Notes: generated by a model not told the origin, from the letters alone. A stretch of DNA of 64,000 nucleotides from Ferruginibacter sp. (GCA_013141115.1 JABFRP010000002.1:2592647-2656646), one strand, 5' to 3'; positions 30,346 to 40,081 are shown, counted from the first letter of the stretch. Numbers and translations: made by a program.

Positions 30346-31158
30346 ATGTCATACAACTTGCTAAAAGGAAAAAAGGGAATCATATTTGGCGCACTGGACG
30401 AAAAATCTATTGCATGGAAAACAGCTTTGCGTTGCCACGAGGAAGGTGCACAGATCATATTGACCAATGCACCGGTGGCCATGCGTATGGGAGAGATCAA
30501 TAAACTGGCAGAAGCCATTGGCGCTCCGGTTATTCCTTGTGATGTAAGCAGCAATGATGACGTAGAGAATCTCATTGTAAAATCAATGGAGCATTTTGGC
30601 GGTGCGGTTGATTTTATATTACACTCCATTGGCATGAGCATTAATGTGCGTAAAGGTCTTACTTACACCGAAAACAATTACGAATTCAGCCATAAGGGTT
30701 TTGATATTTCTGCATTAAGCCTGCACCGGGTGATGGCTTATGCTATGAAACATGATGCGATAAATGAATGGGGGTCGGTTGTAGCTTTAAGTTATATTGC
30801 TGCACAACGTGTTTTTCCTGATTATAACGATATGGCCGATAATAAAGCAGTACTGGAAAGTATTGCCCGTAATTTTGGTTATCAATATGGCATTAAAAAG
30901 AATGTACGTGTAAATACCATTTCCCAATCGCCTACACGTACCACTGCCGGTAGTGGCGTAAAAGGCTTTGATGGCTTTGTTACTTATGCCGAAAAGATGA
31001 GTCCTTTGGGTAATGCAAGTGCTGAGGATTGCGCCAACTATATTGTAACCATGTTCAGTGATCTTACAAAAATGGTTACCATGCAAAATTTATTTCATGA
31101 TGGAGGATTCTCTTTTACCGGAGTGTCACATGCAATTATTGACCAAATGGAAAAATAA
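30346..31158 (+). CDS. fabI: Enoyl-[acyl-carrier-protein] reductase (NADH), FabI
   Basis: Catalyses the last step of each fatty-acid elongation cycle. A 270-residue short-chain dehydrogenase of the FabI type. It has GKKGIIFGALDEKSIAW at the nucleotide site, CDVSS, and the catalytic Tyr-x6-Lys in YNDMADNKAVLE. It also has SQSPTRTTAGSGV and the C-terminal LFHDGGFSFTG. A strong terminator follows. It appears monocistronic. Confidence 0.95.
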   Translation: MSYNLLKGKKGIIFGALDEKSIAWKTALRCHEEGAQIILTNAPVAMRMGEINKLAEAIGAPVIPCDVSSNDDVENLIVKSMEHFGGAVDFILHSIGMSINVRKGLTYTENNYEFSHKGFDISALSLHRVMAYAMKHDAINEWGSVVALSYIAAQRVFPDYNDMADNKAVLESIARNFGYQYGIKKNVRVNTISQSPTRTTAGSGVKGFDGFVTYAEKMSPLGNASAEDCANYIVTMFSDLTKMVTMQNLFHDGGFSFTGVSHAIIDQMEK

Positions 31159-31170
31159 AAGAAAAACTAT

Positions 31171-31217
31171 CTGTAAAAAAGAAGCCACTATTTTTGATAG
31201 TGGCTTCTTTTTTACAG
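31171..31217. terminator. Bidirectional intrinsic terminator
   Basis: A perfect 21-bp inverted repeat (31171-31191 with 31197-31217) with a 5-nt loop. A-rich and T-rich outer arms make it work in both directions. It separates fabI from the convergent DUF2795 gene. Confidence 0.88.
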
Positions 31218-31256
31218 CACGGGCTTGCAGCTATTGGCTTTAAGCTTGCGGCTCCC

Positions 31257-31478
31257 TTAATATTCTTCTTCATTAAAAAAGAAATCTTCGTGACTGGGGT
31301 AATCAGGCCAAATATCTTCAAGGCTTTCGTATATCTCGCCTTCATCTTCCAGTTCCTGTAAATTTTCTACCACTTCAATAGGGGCGCCGCTACGGATGGA
31401 GTAATCAATTAATTCATCTTTTGTTGCGGGCCATGGTGCATCTTCTAAGTGAGAGGCTAATTCTAGTGTCCAAAACAT
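31257..31478 (-). CDS. DUF2795 family protein
   Basis: A 73-residue acidic soluble protein. MFWTLELASHLEDAPWPATKDELIDYSIRSG-type N-terminus and ENLQELEDEGEIYESLEDIWPDY are characteristic of the small Bacteroidota DUF2795 proteins. The function is unknown. It is convergent with fabI. Confidence 0.85.
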   Translation of the reverse strand: MFWTLELASHLEDAPWPATKDELIDYSIRSGAPIEVVENLQELEDEGEIYESLEDIWPDYPSHEDFFFNEEEY

Positions 31479-31662
31479 ATTATAGTTCTTTAGTTTTTCT
31501 TTAATAATGACAGGGCTTTCAACACCCTAATTTTCCGCAAATGTATACGTTCTGTGGAAATAACCAAAAGTGTTTTATTAACGGCCCTTTTTAAGAAGAT
31601 TGTGTAAACTGCGTTAAAAGTTGCAAACGTAGTTTTTATAAATTATTACTTACTTTTAAAGC

Positions 31663-32318
31663 ATGTTATCAGCAAAAAATATTCAAAAAAATACGGACAA
31701 TTACAGGTTTTAAAGGGCGTGGATATCAATATTACAAAAGGTGAAATAGTAAGTATAGTAGGTAGTTCTGGTGCCGGCAAAAGCACGCTGCTGCATATTT
31801 TGGGTACTTTAGATAAGGCTGATGCAGGTGAAATTATCATAAATAGCCAACGGGTAGATAAGTTGTCCGGCAAAAAACTGGCTGCTTTTCGCAATAAAGA
31901 GATAGGTTTTGTCTTTCAGTTTCATCATTTATTACCAGAGTTTTCAGCGTTGGAAAATGTATGCATCCCGGGTTGGATTGCCGGAGGCAAAAAAAGAGAA
32001 GTACAGGCAAGGGCCGAAGAATTATTAAAAACCCTGGGCTTAATAAACCGTTTGGAGAATAAACCGCAGCAACTTTCCGGTGGCGAGCAACAGCGGGTGG
32101 CAGTTGCAAGAGCATTAATAAACAATCCTTCTATTGTAATGGCTGATGAACCAACCGGTAATTTGGATAGTACCAATGCAAAAGAATTACATCAACTCTT
32201 TATAGATCTGCGTAAACAATTCAATCAAACTTTTTTAATAGTTACCCATAATGAAGAGCTGGCACAAATGAGCGACAGGATTATACATATGAAAGATGGG
32301 AAAATAGTTAATGGATAA
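31663..32318 (+). CDS. lolD: Lipoprotein-releasing ABC transporter ATP-binding protein LolD, one frameshift
   Basis: The ATPase of the inner-membrane complex that hands lipoproteins to the periplasmic carrier. Walker A is [11 protein letters not shown], the Q-loop is in [12 protein letters not shown], the signature is [15 protein letters not shown] and Walker B is [12 protein letters not shown]. The uninterrupted frame opens at 31719, which lacks the usual N-terminus. An ATG at 31663 encodes MLSAKNI, and adding one A to the A7 run at 31685-31691 fuses it to [14 protein letters not shown], giving a normal 218-residue LolD. As lolD is essential in most Gram-negative bacteria, a consensus error is more likely than a real lesion. 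Confidence 0.9.
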
Positions 32319-32329
32319 TTGAAAAATTA

Positions 32330-32368
32330 ATAATGAATACTGTTTGATAATAAAATAGTATTCATTAT
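32330..32368. terminator. Bidirectional AT-rich terminator-like hairpin
   Basis: A 12-bp perfect inverted repeat ATAATGAATACT / AGTATTCATTAT (32330-32341, 32357-32368) between the convergent lolD and cobalamin adenosyltransferase genes. Confidence 0.5.
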
Positions 32369-32420
32369 ATCAAACTGCATTTATTGTCCATTATTCATTA
32401 ATAAATTATCAATTACTGCA

Positions 32421-32981
32421 TCACACCCTAGGCTTCCACGGAATTTCTTCTATCCCCAACTGATGCGCTGTATACCTCGCTAAAACAAATAAGTAATCAC
32501 TCAGGCGATTGATATATTTTATAACCAAAGGCTCAACAAATAAATCATGCTCCTGCATATTTACACAAAGCCGTTCGCACCTGCGGCATACACATCTTGC
32601 TATGTGAATAGTGCTTACTGAAACATGACCGCCGGGCAAAATAAAAAATTTCATGGCAGGTAACAGGTCGGTCATTTTATCGATCTCTTTTTCTAAAAGG
32701 GTAATATCTTTTTCTTTCAGATCCGGAATTTTCATTTTAGGTTCTTTATCAGGATCGCAGGCCAGCGAGGAGCCAATGGTAAATAATCGATCCTGCACTT
32801 CTTTTAAAATAACTTTGGTGTGTATATCTGTAACATGATCGCTGATAAGGCCAATGTAAGAATTCAGTTCATCAATAGTGCCGTAAGTTTCTATGCGGAT
32901 ATGGCTTTTGGCAACTTTGGTGCCGCCAATTAAACTCGTTTTACCTAAGTCGCCTGTTTTGGTGTAAATTTTAAATGCCAT
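32421..32981 (-). CDS. Cob(I)yrinic acid a,c-diamide adenosyltransferase (PduO/MMAB type)
   Basis: Transfers the adenosyl group of ATP to cob(I)alamin to form coenzyme B12. The protein is 186 residues from ATG 32981. The frame opens 33 nt earlier, but MAFKIYTKTGDLGKTSLIGG is the standard family start with its ATP-binding loop. It also has ETYGTIDELNSYIG, the ARCVCRRCER helix and the C-terminal NRLSDYLFVLAR. It is next to an ABC ATPase gene on the same strand. Confidence 0.93.
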   Translation of the reverse strand: MAFKIYTKTGDLGKTSLIGGTKVAKSHIRIETYGTIDELNSYIGLISDHVTDIHTKVILKEVQDRLFTIGSSLACDPDKEPKMKIPDLKEKDITLLEKEIDKMTDLLPAMKFFILPGGHVSVSTIHIARCVCRRCERLCVNMQEHDLFVEPLVIKYINRLSDYLFVLARYTAHQLGIEEIPWKPRV

Positions 32982-33053
32982 AACTATGGAGATGAATGTT
33001 GCACAAAGCAACAAAAATTATCGGTAAAAGTTCGGTAAAAATTTAAACGCTTA

Positions 33054-33767
33054 TTAAGCCGGTTGGGCTATGGTTGCCGGGTTGGTATTTAGTTTATCGG
33101 TTTCAATTACACCATCTCTCAGGCGGATAACCCGGTGGGCAAATAAAGAAATATCTTCTTCATGCGTTACTAAAATAACAGTATTGCCATCGGCATGAAT
33201 TTTTCCTAAAATATCCATTATTTCATAACTGGTCTTACTATCTAAATTACCGGTAGGTTCATCTGCTAAAATAATAGAAGGGTTATTGATTAGCGCACGG
33301 GCAATAGCAACTCTCTGGCATTGCCCACCACTTAGCTCGTTGGGTTTATGATGGCTCCTGTCTTCCAGTTTTACTTTAGCCATTACTTCATTAGCTCTTT
33401 CCAATCTTTCTTTTTTGCTTACGCCGCTGTACACTAATGGTAATGCTACATTTTCCAATGCAGTTAACCGGGGTAATAAATTAAATTGTTGAAAAACAAA
33501 ACCAATTTCCTGGTTGCGCACTTCTGCCAGATCATTATCGGGCATACGGCTTACATCTTTGCCATTTAAAATGTATTTACCTCCTGTAGGAGAATCAAGG
33601 CAACCCAAAATATTCATTAAGGTGGATTTGCCACTTCCGCTAGGCCCCATTAATGCCACATATTCATTCTTAAAAACATCCATACTAATGCCTTTAAGCA
33701 CTTGCAATTCCTGCTTACCTAAGTAGTAGCTTTTGCGGATGTCTTCTAAATGAATAATTCCCTGCAT
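33054..33767 (-). CDS. ABC transporter ATP-binding protein (MacB/LolD/FtsE-like)
   Basis: A 237-residue ATPase of the MacB/LolD class. Walker A is [11 protein letters not shown], the Q-loop is in [12 protein letters not shown], the signature is [15 protein letters not shown], Walker B is [12 protein letters not shown] and the switch is THEED. Its permease is not adjacent, so its substrate is unknown. Similarity to the LolD at 31663 is by class rather than recent duplication. Confidence 0.9.
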   Translation of the reverse strand: MQGIIHLEDIRKSYYLGKQELQVLKGISMDVFKNEYVALMGPSGSGKSTLMNILGCLDSPTGGKYILNGKDVSRMPDNDLAEVRNQEIGFVFQQFNLLPRLTALENVALPLVYSGVSKKERLERANEVMAKVKLEDRSHHKPNELSGGQCQRVAIARALINNPSIILADEPTGNLDSKTSYEIMDILGKIHADGNTVILVTHEEDISLFAHRVIRLRDGVIETDKLNTNPATIAQPA

Positions 33768-33775
33768 AAATTTTT

Positions 33776-33853
33776 GTTTAGGGTTTAGAGGTTTATAAGT
33801 TTAGGTTTTCAGGCAGGTAGTTTTCTAAACTTCTAAACCCTAAACTTCTAAAC
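33776..33853. repeat. TTTAGGGTTTAGA hairpin repeat, copy 1
   Basis: A T/G-rich left arm with TTTAGGGTTTAGAGGTTTA (33778-33795) faces a right arm with CTAAACTTCTAAACCCTAAAC (33825-33845), around a short spacer. The same pattern occurs at 63337-63405. It lies between the ABC ATPase and gatC genes. Confidence 0.65.
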
Positions 33854-33866
33854 TCAACCTTCAAAA

Positions 33867-34157
33867 CTATTTTTTTATAACTTTTGGCACTTTAAAAAAA
33901 TTGTCATCATGCACCGGCGCATTTTGTAAACCTTCAGCCCTGCTAATACTTCCTTTCACCTCATCATCTCTCAAAATATTTACCTGCTCACTCATGTGTA
34001 ATAATGGTTCTACTCCGGTGGTATCAACTTTGTTCAGCTTCTCTACAAATTTAATCATGCGTTGCAGGTCGCTTTTAATACCTTCTTTTTCGGTATCATT
34101 AAATTGTAACCTTGCCAGGTTTGCCAATTTATCTACCAATGCATCATTTACTTCCAT
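33867..34157 (-). CDS. gatC: Asp-tRNA(Asn)/Glu-tRNA(Gln) amidotransferase subunit C
   Basis: The small stabilising subunit of the GatCAB complex, which amidates misacylated tRNA. It is 96 residues from ATG 34157 (MEVNDALVDKLANLARL). The upstream extension of the open frame to 34367 does not resemble GatC and overlaps trpS. Family features include the N-terminal helix, FVEKLNKVDTTGVEPLLH, VLRDD-like NILRDDEV, and a C-terminal FFKVPKVI. gatA and gatB are not in the window. Confidence 0.93.
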   Translation of the reverse strand: MEVNDALVDKLANLARLQFNDTEKEGIKSDLQRMIKFVEKLNKVDTTGVEPLLHMSEQVNILRDDEVKGSISRAEGLQNAPVHDDNFFKVPKVIKK

Positions 34158-34323
34158 GCAACAAATATAGTTCAGTTTTGGCTTACCCGTTTTTAGATGG
34201 GGAGAACATTTTAAATATGGCAAAAATCGGCAGACCACCGGTAAATTCAGGCAGCTAAAAAATACCGGGTTAGGTATAGAAAAGCACTTACCGAAAACTT
34301 CAAACTTTGTATCTTCGCCAATT

Positions 34324-35328
34324 ATGGCAGATAAGAAAGAAATAGTAATGAGCGGCATACGGCCCACCGGTTTTTTACACTTAGGTAATTATTTTGGCGC
34401 TATTCGTAATTATGTAAAAATGCAGGAGGATTTTGAATGTTATTTTATGGTGGCTGATTGGCATTCTCTTACCACACACCCCGATACAAAAGAGTTACAA
34501 GGTAATGTGCAAAGGGTTTTGGCAGAAAATATAGCCTGCGGTTTAGATCCTGATAAAGTGGCGTTGTATTGCCAAAGTCATGTACATACCACGGCAGAGC
34601 TTTACCTGTATTTAAACATGCTGGCATATAAAGGGGAATTAGAAAAAACAGTAACCTTTAAAGATAAAGTAAGGCAACATCCGGAAAATGTGAACGCCGG
34701 ATTGTTAACTTACCCGGTATTGCAAACAGCAGATATTATTTTGCACCGGGCCAAATATGTACCTGTTGGTAAAGATCAGGAGCAGCACCTGGAAATGGCC
34801 CGCAATTTTGCCAATCGCTTTAACCATCGTTATGGAGAAGTGTTTCCGGAACCTGTAGCGTATAATTATAATGCAGAATTGGTGAAAGTGCCCAGTTTGG
34901 ATGGAGGGGGAAAAATGAGTAAAAGCGAAAACCAGATGGCTACACTATATTTATCAGACGATGATGATATGATCAGGAAGAAAGTGATGAAGGCCAAAAC
35001 AGACAACGGACCAACCGAACCCAACGCCGCTAAACCGGAATATATTGAAAATATTTTTGGGTTGATGAAATTGGTGTGTGCACAGGATGTAATTGCCAAA
35101 TATGAAAACGATTATAACAGCTGCAATATTCGTTATGGCGATTTAAAGAAACAATTAGGGGAGGATATGGCAAAATTTATTGGGCCAATAAGGGATAAGA
35201 TCAATACCATTTTACCCGATAAAAAATATTTACAGCAGGTGATGGAGCAAGGGGCCGAAAAAGCCAATAAAAGTGCAAATGAAACCATGAAGCTGGTTAG
35301 AGAAGCAATGGGATTAAAGTATTATTGA
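34324..35328 (+). CDS. trpS: Tryptophan-tRNA ligase
   Basis: A 334-residue class I aminoacyl-tRNA synthetase that charges tRNA-Trp. The HIGH-type motif is HLGN within SGIRPTGFLHLGNYFGA and the KMSKS loop is GGKMSKSEN. DWHSLTTHPD and YPVLQTADII line the tryptophan site. The length is standard. It is divergent from gatC and followed by a terminator. Confidence 0.96.
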   Translation: MADKKEIVMSGIRPTGFLHLGNYFGAIRNYVKMQEDFECYFMVADWHSLTTHPDTKELQGNVQRVLAENIACGLDPDKVALYCQSHVHTTAELYLYLNMLAYKGELEKTVTFKDKVRQHPENVNAGLLTYPVLQTADIILHRAKYVPVGKDQEQHLEMARNFANRFNHRYGEVFPEPVAYNYNAELVKVPSLDGGGKMSKSENQMATLYLSDDDDMIRKKVMKAKTDNGPTEPNAAKPEYIENIFGLMKLVCAQDVIAKYENDYNSCNIRYGDLKKQLGEDMAKFIGPIRDKINTILPDKKYLQQVMEQGAEKANKSANETMKLVREAMGLKYY

Positions 35329-35367
35329 GGAATTGATTTTTTAAAACGAATATTCATTATTTTGTGC

Positions 35368-35396
35368 AAACGTCAGTGATGGGCTGACGTTTTTTA
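35368..35396 (+). terminator. Intrinsic terminator after trpS
   Basis: A 9-bp stem AAACGTCAG / CTGACGTTT (35368-35376, 35384-35392), loop TGATGGG, then T-rich. Confidence 0.8.
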
Positions 35397-35417
35397 CATT
35401 GGATAAAAGTAAGTACG

Positions 35418-36053
35418 ATGGCTAAAACAAAAAAACCAAAGCATATTGCTGTGGCCGGAAATATTGGTGCCGGCAAAACCACGCTAACAGAAATGCTGAG
35501 CAAACATTACAAATGGATTCCGCAGTTTGAAGATGTGGATCATAACCCTTACCTGAATGATTTTTATGAAGATATGCCCAGGTGGAGTTTTAACCTGCAG
35601 ATATTTTTCTTAAACAGCCGTCTTAATCAATTATTGGAAATACATCGTGGTACAGAAACTGTAATACAGGATAGAACAATATATGAAGATGCTAATATTT
35701 TTGCACCCAACCTGCATGATATGGGCTTAATGGGCAAACGTGATTTTGATAATTATTATAGCTTTTTTGAAACATTGAAGAGCATGGTGCAGCCCCCCGA
35801 TCTTTTAATTTATTTAAAAGCATCTGTACCCACATTGGTGGCACAAATACAAAAGCGGGGCAGGGAGTATGAAGAAAATATTCGCCTGGATTATTTGAAA
35901 AAACTTAATGAATTTTATAACAGTTTTATTGATAATTATAAAGAAGGACCTTTGTTAATTATTGACGCTGATAAAAATAAATTTGCAGAAAACGAAGAAC
36001 ACCTGGGGCAAATTATTACAAGTATAGATAGTAAGTTGTTTGGGCTATTTTAA
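35418..36053 (+). CDS. Deoxynucleoside kinase (dAK/dGK type)
   Basis: A 211-residue cytosolic kinase that phosphorylates deoxynucleosides for salvage. The P-loop is GNIGAGKTT near residue 15. It has the DRTIYED segment (DRS-type substrate/base motif), WSFNLQIFFLNSR and the lid RGREYEENI. Bacteroidota usually carry one or two such kinases. Substrate preference (dA, dG or dC) cannot be read reliably. It is monocistronic. Confidence 0.9.
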   Translation: MAKTKKPKHIAVAGNIGAGKTTLTEMLSKHYKWIPQFEDVDHNPYLNDFYEDMPRWSFNLQIFFLNSRLNQLLEIHRGTETVIQDRTIYEDANIFAPNLHDMGLMGKRDFDNYYSFFETLKSMVQPPDLLIYLKASVPTLVAQIQKRGREYEENIRLDYLKKLNEFYNSFIDNYKEGPLLIIDADKNKFAENEEHLGQIITSIDSKLFGLF

Positions 36054-36124
36054 GATGGCGAATGTAAGTAAGCTTTTGGTTTTAATATAGCTGCTGCAAA
36101 TTGAAAAACATTTTATATTCTATA

Positions 36125-36775
36125 TTAATCAATCAGGGAATTTTTCATTGCATAAAATACCAGACCTACAGAGTTTTTTACGCCAAAGCGTTCCATCAAT
36201 CTGTCTTTAATTGCCTCTACTGTTCTGGAGCTAATGTCCATTTTGCCGGCAATTTCCGCAGCAGTAAACTCCATACAAACCAGCGTAAGTACTTCTTTTT
36301 CTCTTTCGCTTAAAACAACTTCTGTAGTTAAATTGGGGTTGAATTTTTGTTTGGAGTAATTTTTTTTGATGAGCACTTTGTTTACAAAAGGATTAAGATA
36401 AAATCCTGTGCGTACTACATCCATTACTGCTTTTCTTATTTCGGAAGGTTCGGTGCTTTTTAAAAGATAACCCGCTGCACCACAATCCATCAAATGGCCA
36501 ACAAAGCGTTCATCTTCGTACATAGTAAGAATAATTACACGTATACCAGGGAAATTTTTGGTGATCATTTTGGTAGTATCAATACCATCTTTTACCGGCA
36601 TTTTTAAATCACACAAAATTACATCGGGCTGAAATTCGGGTATTTTGGCTAAAAGCTCTTCTCCATTTTCGGCTTCCATTACAAATTTAATATTTGTATA
36701 AGCTCTCATTGAAAGAATAACTCCTTTACGGAATATTTTGTGATCGTCGGCTATTGCAACTTTTATTTCGTCCAT
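36125..36775 (-). CDS. NarL/LuxR response regulator (cassette 1)
   Basis: A 216-residue regulator from ATG 36775 (MDEIKVAIADDHKIF). The track's earlier start at 36808 would add 11 residues. The receiver has phospho-acceptor D56 in CDLKMP and a conserved Lys in LLKST. The LuxR HTH lies near 150-210 (LSEREKEVLTLVC, SSRTVEAIKDRLMERF). It is downstream of a histidine kinase gene (gap of 154 nt) and of a membrane protein gene. The same three-gene order is repeated at 40148-42238. Confidence 0.92.
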   Translation of the reverse strand: MDEIKVAIADDHKIFRKGVILSMRAYTNIKFVMEAENGEELLAKIPEFQPDVILCDLKMPVKDGIDTTKMITKNFPGIRVIILTMYEDERFVGHLMDCGAAGYLLKSTEPSEIRKAVMDVVRTGFYLNPFVNKVLIKKNYSKQKFNPNLTTEVVLSEREKEVLTLVCMEFTAAEIAGKMDISSRTVEAIKDRLMERFGVKNSVGLVFYAMKNSLID

Positions 36776-36929
36776 AACTTGGGTGTGCGATAAAATTACG
36801 TAAAACAATCATCAATTAAAAATATCGAATGTGGAATTTGGAAAATGTTGAATGAACTGCAGTTTCAAATTCAATTACGTCCCCATGTTTAAATACATTT
36901 TATCTTAATCATTCATCAACCCGATATAG

Positions 36930-37721
36930 TTATATCAATGCTTCCATGGGTACTTCAATAGTAACTTTATAATAAGTGTGACTGGGGTCAATCTCAAAAA
37001 ATATTCTTCCCTTAAGTACTTTTATGCGACTGGCAATATTTTTTAAACCCAGGCCCAAGGCACTTTGATTTAGTTTTTCAAAATCGGCTTGTACAATACC
37101 GGTACCATCGTGGTGCAGCCTGAAATACATATTACTGCCGCTATTATTTTGGGTAAGGTGAATAAAGCCTGCGTTGCTATGTTTAAAAATATTGTTCACC
37201 AGTTCCTGCACTATTCTAAAAACCAGTAATTCCTGTTCTACCTTTAACCGGGTACGATAATCATGAAACCTGGCACTGGCATTAATACTGCCACTGCCGC
37301 TTATTTTTTGAAAAAGATCATTCACCGCACTTTCCAGCCCAAAGTTTTTAAGTGTTGGTGGCATAAGGCTGTGGCTGATATTGCGAATCAGTAAAATGGC
37401 ATCATCAATAATCTGCTTGGCACTGTATATGCTTTGCAGTTGCTGTGCTTTTTCCTGGTTTACCAGGTTCTCGTTAAGGTAAAGGCGGGCTGTGGCAAGC
37501 AACGGGCCGGCATCATCGTGCAAATCGGCAGCAATACGGTTACGTTCTTCTTCCTGAAAACGTATAGAGGCATTAAGGAGAATTTGTTGTTTTTCTTCTT
37601 CCAGTTTTTTTAATTCTTCATTAAACCTGTACACTTTGCGTTGGTGAAATACCACAAAGCCAACTATGGCTATAGCGAGTATAAGCATACCAATGGTGCC
37701 AATAATTAAAACAATATTCAT
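36930..37721 (-). CDS. Membrane-anchored histidine kinase, HisKA_3 type (cassette 1)
   Basis: A 263-residue kinase. A single N-terminal membrane helix (about 3-25) is followed by a coiled linker, HisKA_3 with H68 in AADLHDDAG, and HATPase_c to the end (GLGLKNIASRIKVLKG). It has no sensor domain of its own, so sensing may come from the multi-helix protein encoded just upstream (37746-38482). It probably phosphorylates the regulator at 36775. Confidence 0.92.
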   Translation of the reverse strand: MNIVLIIGTIGMLILAIAIVGFVVFHQRKVYRFNEELKKLEEEKQQILLNASIRFQEEERNRIAADLHDDAGPLLATARLYLNENLVNQEKAQQLQSIYSAKQIIDDAILLIRNISHSLMPPTLKNFGLESAVNDLFQKISGSGSINASARFHDYRTRLKVEQELLVFRIVQELVNNIFKHSNAGFIHLTQNNSGSNMYFRLHHDGTGIVQADFEKLNQSALGLGLKNIASRIKVLKGRIFFEIDPSHTYYKVTIEVPMEALI

Positions 37722-37745
37722 GCTTATATCAGGTGATGGTTTAGG

Positions 37746-38482
37746 TTAGTAAGTTTCAATTTTAGTAGGGTTAAAAATTGCCGGGTTCATATCTTTTAAT
37801 AATTCATTGCCGTTGTTTTTTTTGCCATTAGGATTTTCTTTCATAGTGGCAGCTATACAAAGAAGAAAATTCTTTATAATTGTTACAGTAGAATAGATAA
37901 TTGCATAGTTGGTTTTAAAATCTGGCTCCTTATTTAATGTTTCAGAATAAACAAAAAGAAGAAAAATGCCAGAAAAATTTATTAGAAAGGCAACAGCGAC
38001 CCAAAAGATAAAGGTTGTAAACAAAGACTCGTTTGCATCTTGTTTCATTTTTTCAAAGAAAAAATAAATAGTTAGGGCAACAAAAATATACATTCTGTTA
38101 ACAGAGGCCTGTATGCCACTGAGGGCTCATTGGAAGAGAGAAAATCGTATATACAAAGAATAAAAAAAGGAATTATTGAAAATGTAGCGATTTTTTTGAT
38201 TGACTTGGCTTTCAAAAAAAGCGAGAATAAATAAGCAAGAAGAGAAAATTCAAGAAAATTGTGAAGTCTGACTATTGAAAAATAAACATTTTTGTTTGGA
38301 TATACATACCTGAATAAAATCAGGCATAGCACAAAAACTGCTGTTAAAAACGCATAAACAAAAAACCCCCATTTACCTCTTGTTTGAATTCTTTTATAGA
38401 ATATTAACAGAAAGATAAAGGGGAGTACTTCAAAAAAGAATGTTATGTAGCTTAGAGATTGCAGAATACTTAGTATTTTTTT
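37746..38482 (-). CDS. Multi-helix membrane protein linked to kinase (cassette 1), one frameshift
   Basis: An integral membrane protein with about six or seven hydrophobic helices and a charged tail (MKENPNGKKNNGNE). It reads in two frames. Adding one base at the CC of 38116-38117 joins SNEPSV to GIQASVNRMYIFVAL and gives an open frame back to 38482. No ATG is visible at that end, so the true start is uncertain. Its helix pattern and gene position match the 230-residue protein at 41546-42238, which supports one gene. It is presumably the sensor for the kinase at 37721, 24 nt downstream. Confidence 0.6.
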
Positions 38483-39415
38483 TCAAATTTAACTAAATAT
38501 TCAGTAAACGTACAATCTAATTGCTTAGTATCTTATTCGAAAATTATGCTTACTAGGCATTCTACTAAATCCCATTGTTGATTCATGAAATAATTTTTTT
38601 GTGGTTTAGAATCTTTGTTTCTTAATGCAAACTTCTCCCAAAAGCCTTCCCTGGCAAACTGCCTTAAAAAGTGTTAATATGTGGATAAGTTATTATAACC
38701 CTTAACAGTAAAGGGTTATAGTAGTTGCACCAAGTAAAAAAACGGTATAACAAGGGGTAAATGTACGAAAATAAAATAGTAAAATTACTATTGAAAAAAA
38801 CGTAGCTTTACCTGCGTGATTTTACTATTTCAGAAAAACGGAGTACGATGTTAAGGAAAAAGGACGCATTTGGGTTGTCTTTGCAACATTGAGCGGCTTG
38901 TAAACCAGGTTTTAGGATTGGGCTGGCAATATTTACCAGCCCATGGTTTTAGAAACAAAGATTTTTGTGGGTCAGAGGTATTGGATATAAAACGGGCAAC
39001 TTTTTAAAAATTGTTGATTGACAAAGGCAACACAAGCACAAAGAGGTTCTTCCTGGATATGGTTTTAGGCAGCACTATTGTTTTAAACCGGATAATTGGA
39101 TATAATTTTTTCGTGTACCTATGTCAATCAACTGATACAAATGTAGCGTAGCTAATGGGCACCTGAAAGAGCAATACTGCCCGTTTTTAGGTTTGTAATA
39201 TTTACTTTTTATCAAGTACTAATGCCTGGTGCATTAGTAAAACAACTAGCAAAAAGTAAAGTAGTATTACTAAGTGGTATTACTAAAAACTATATGATAA
39301 TCAACAGTATGTGGAAAAGTTTTTACTATATTGTTTTACTAATGCTGCATTAAACTGTTGGCTTTAAATTGTAACTTTAAACGGATTTATACTAACCCCT
39401 TTTTTACAACATACT
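38483..39415. other. Gene-free intergenic region with several hairpins
   Basis: No convincing ORF is seen in about 930 bp. It contains perfect hairpins at 38694-38720 (TATAACCCTT stem), 38774-38830 (12-bp AAATAGTAAAAT arms around 33 nt) and 39218-39238 (ACTAATGC stem). ACTAATGC recurs at 39338. It separates the minus-strand cassette 1 from the plus-strand orphan regulator. It could hold promoters, a non-coding RNA or a decayed gene. Confidence 0.5.
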
Positions 39416-40081
39416 ATGAGTAACGACCACTTGATTAAAATTGCTATTGCTGACGACCATAAGATTTTTAGAGACGGTATTAAAATGGCGCTTTCGGGAA
39501 AGGCTAACCTTAAAATGCTTTGGGAGGCTGAGGATGGTAAGGATATGATGCACAAAATTGCTATTAAAAAGCCTGAAGTATTATTGATGGATATCCGGAT
39601 GCCGGAAATTGATGGTATCAACGGTATTCAATTGATACGCAAAGAATATGAAGACATTAAGATCATTGTGCTTACTATGTATGATGACCAGCAGATGATA
39701 AGTAAAATGATGGAAATGGGCGCCAACGCCTATCTTACCAAAACCACCGACCCCGAAGAAATATACGAAGCCATACTCACCTGTATGAACGATGATTTTT
39801 ATTTTAACGACCTTGTGAATAAAGCAGTGATGGGTAAATTGATGCAGAAAAAAAATGTACGCCAGCATTATGGCACTAACACCCCGGTTCATTTTAACGA
39901 GAAGGAATTAAAAATATTAAAGCTGCTTGCCGAAGATAAAACCACCGAAGAAATTTCTAAAATCATCTTTCTTAGCCCCAGAACAATAGAAACCATACGG
40001 CAGAATATGAAAACTAAAGTAGATGCAAAAACTATTGGAGGTTTAATAATGTATGGGATGAGGAATAAGTTGATTGAATAA
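39416..40081 (+). CDS. Orphan NarL/LuxR response regulator
   Basis: A 221-residue regulator with D59 in LLMDIRMPE as phospho-acceptor, DDHKIFRDG at the acidic site and a C-terminal LuxR HTH (NEKELKILKLLAEDKTTEE, SPRTIETIRQNMKTK). No kinase gene lies on its strand. It is convergent with the cassette 2 regulator. Its C-terminus closely resembles that of the regulator at 52653, with GLIMYG or GLIMYA near the end, so the two may have arisen from one another. Confidence 0.92.
   Translation: MSNDHLIKIAIADDHKIFRDGIKMALSGKANLKMLWEAEDGKDMMHKIAIKKPEVLLMDIRMPEIDGINGIQLIRKEYEDIKIIVLTMYDDQQMISKMMEMGANAYLTKTTDPEEIYEAILTCMNDDFYFNDLVNKAVMGKLMQKKNVRQHYGTNTPVHFNEKELKILKLLAEDKTTEEISKIIFLSPRTIETIRQNMKTKVDAKTIGGLIMYGMRNKLIE

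Noticed and set aside
33776..33853. Telomere-like or CRISPR repeat
   Set aside because: The units are not separated by unique spacers and occur as inverted arms. No cas genes are present.
34158..34367. Long N-terminal extension of GatC
   Set aside because: It does not resemble GatC and overlaps the start of trpS. ATG 34157 gives the normal protein.
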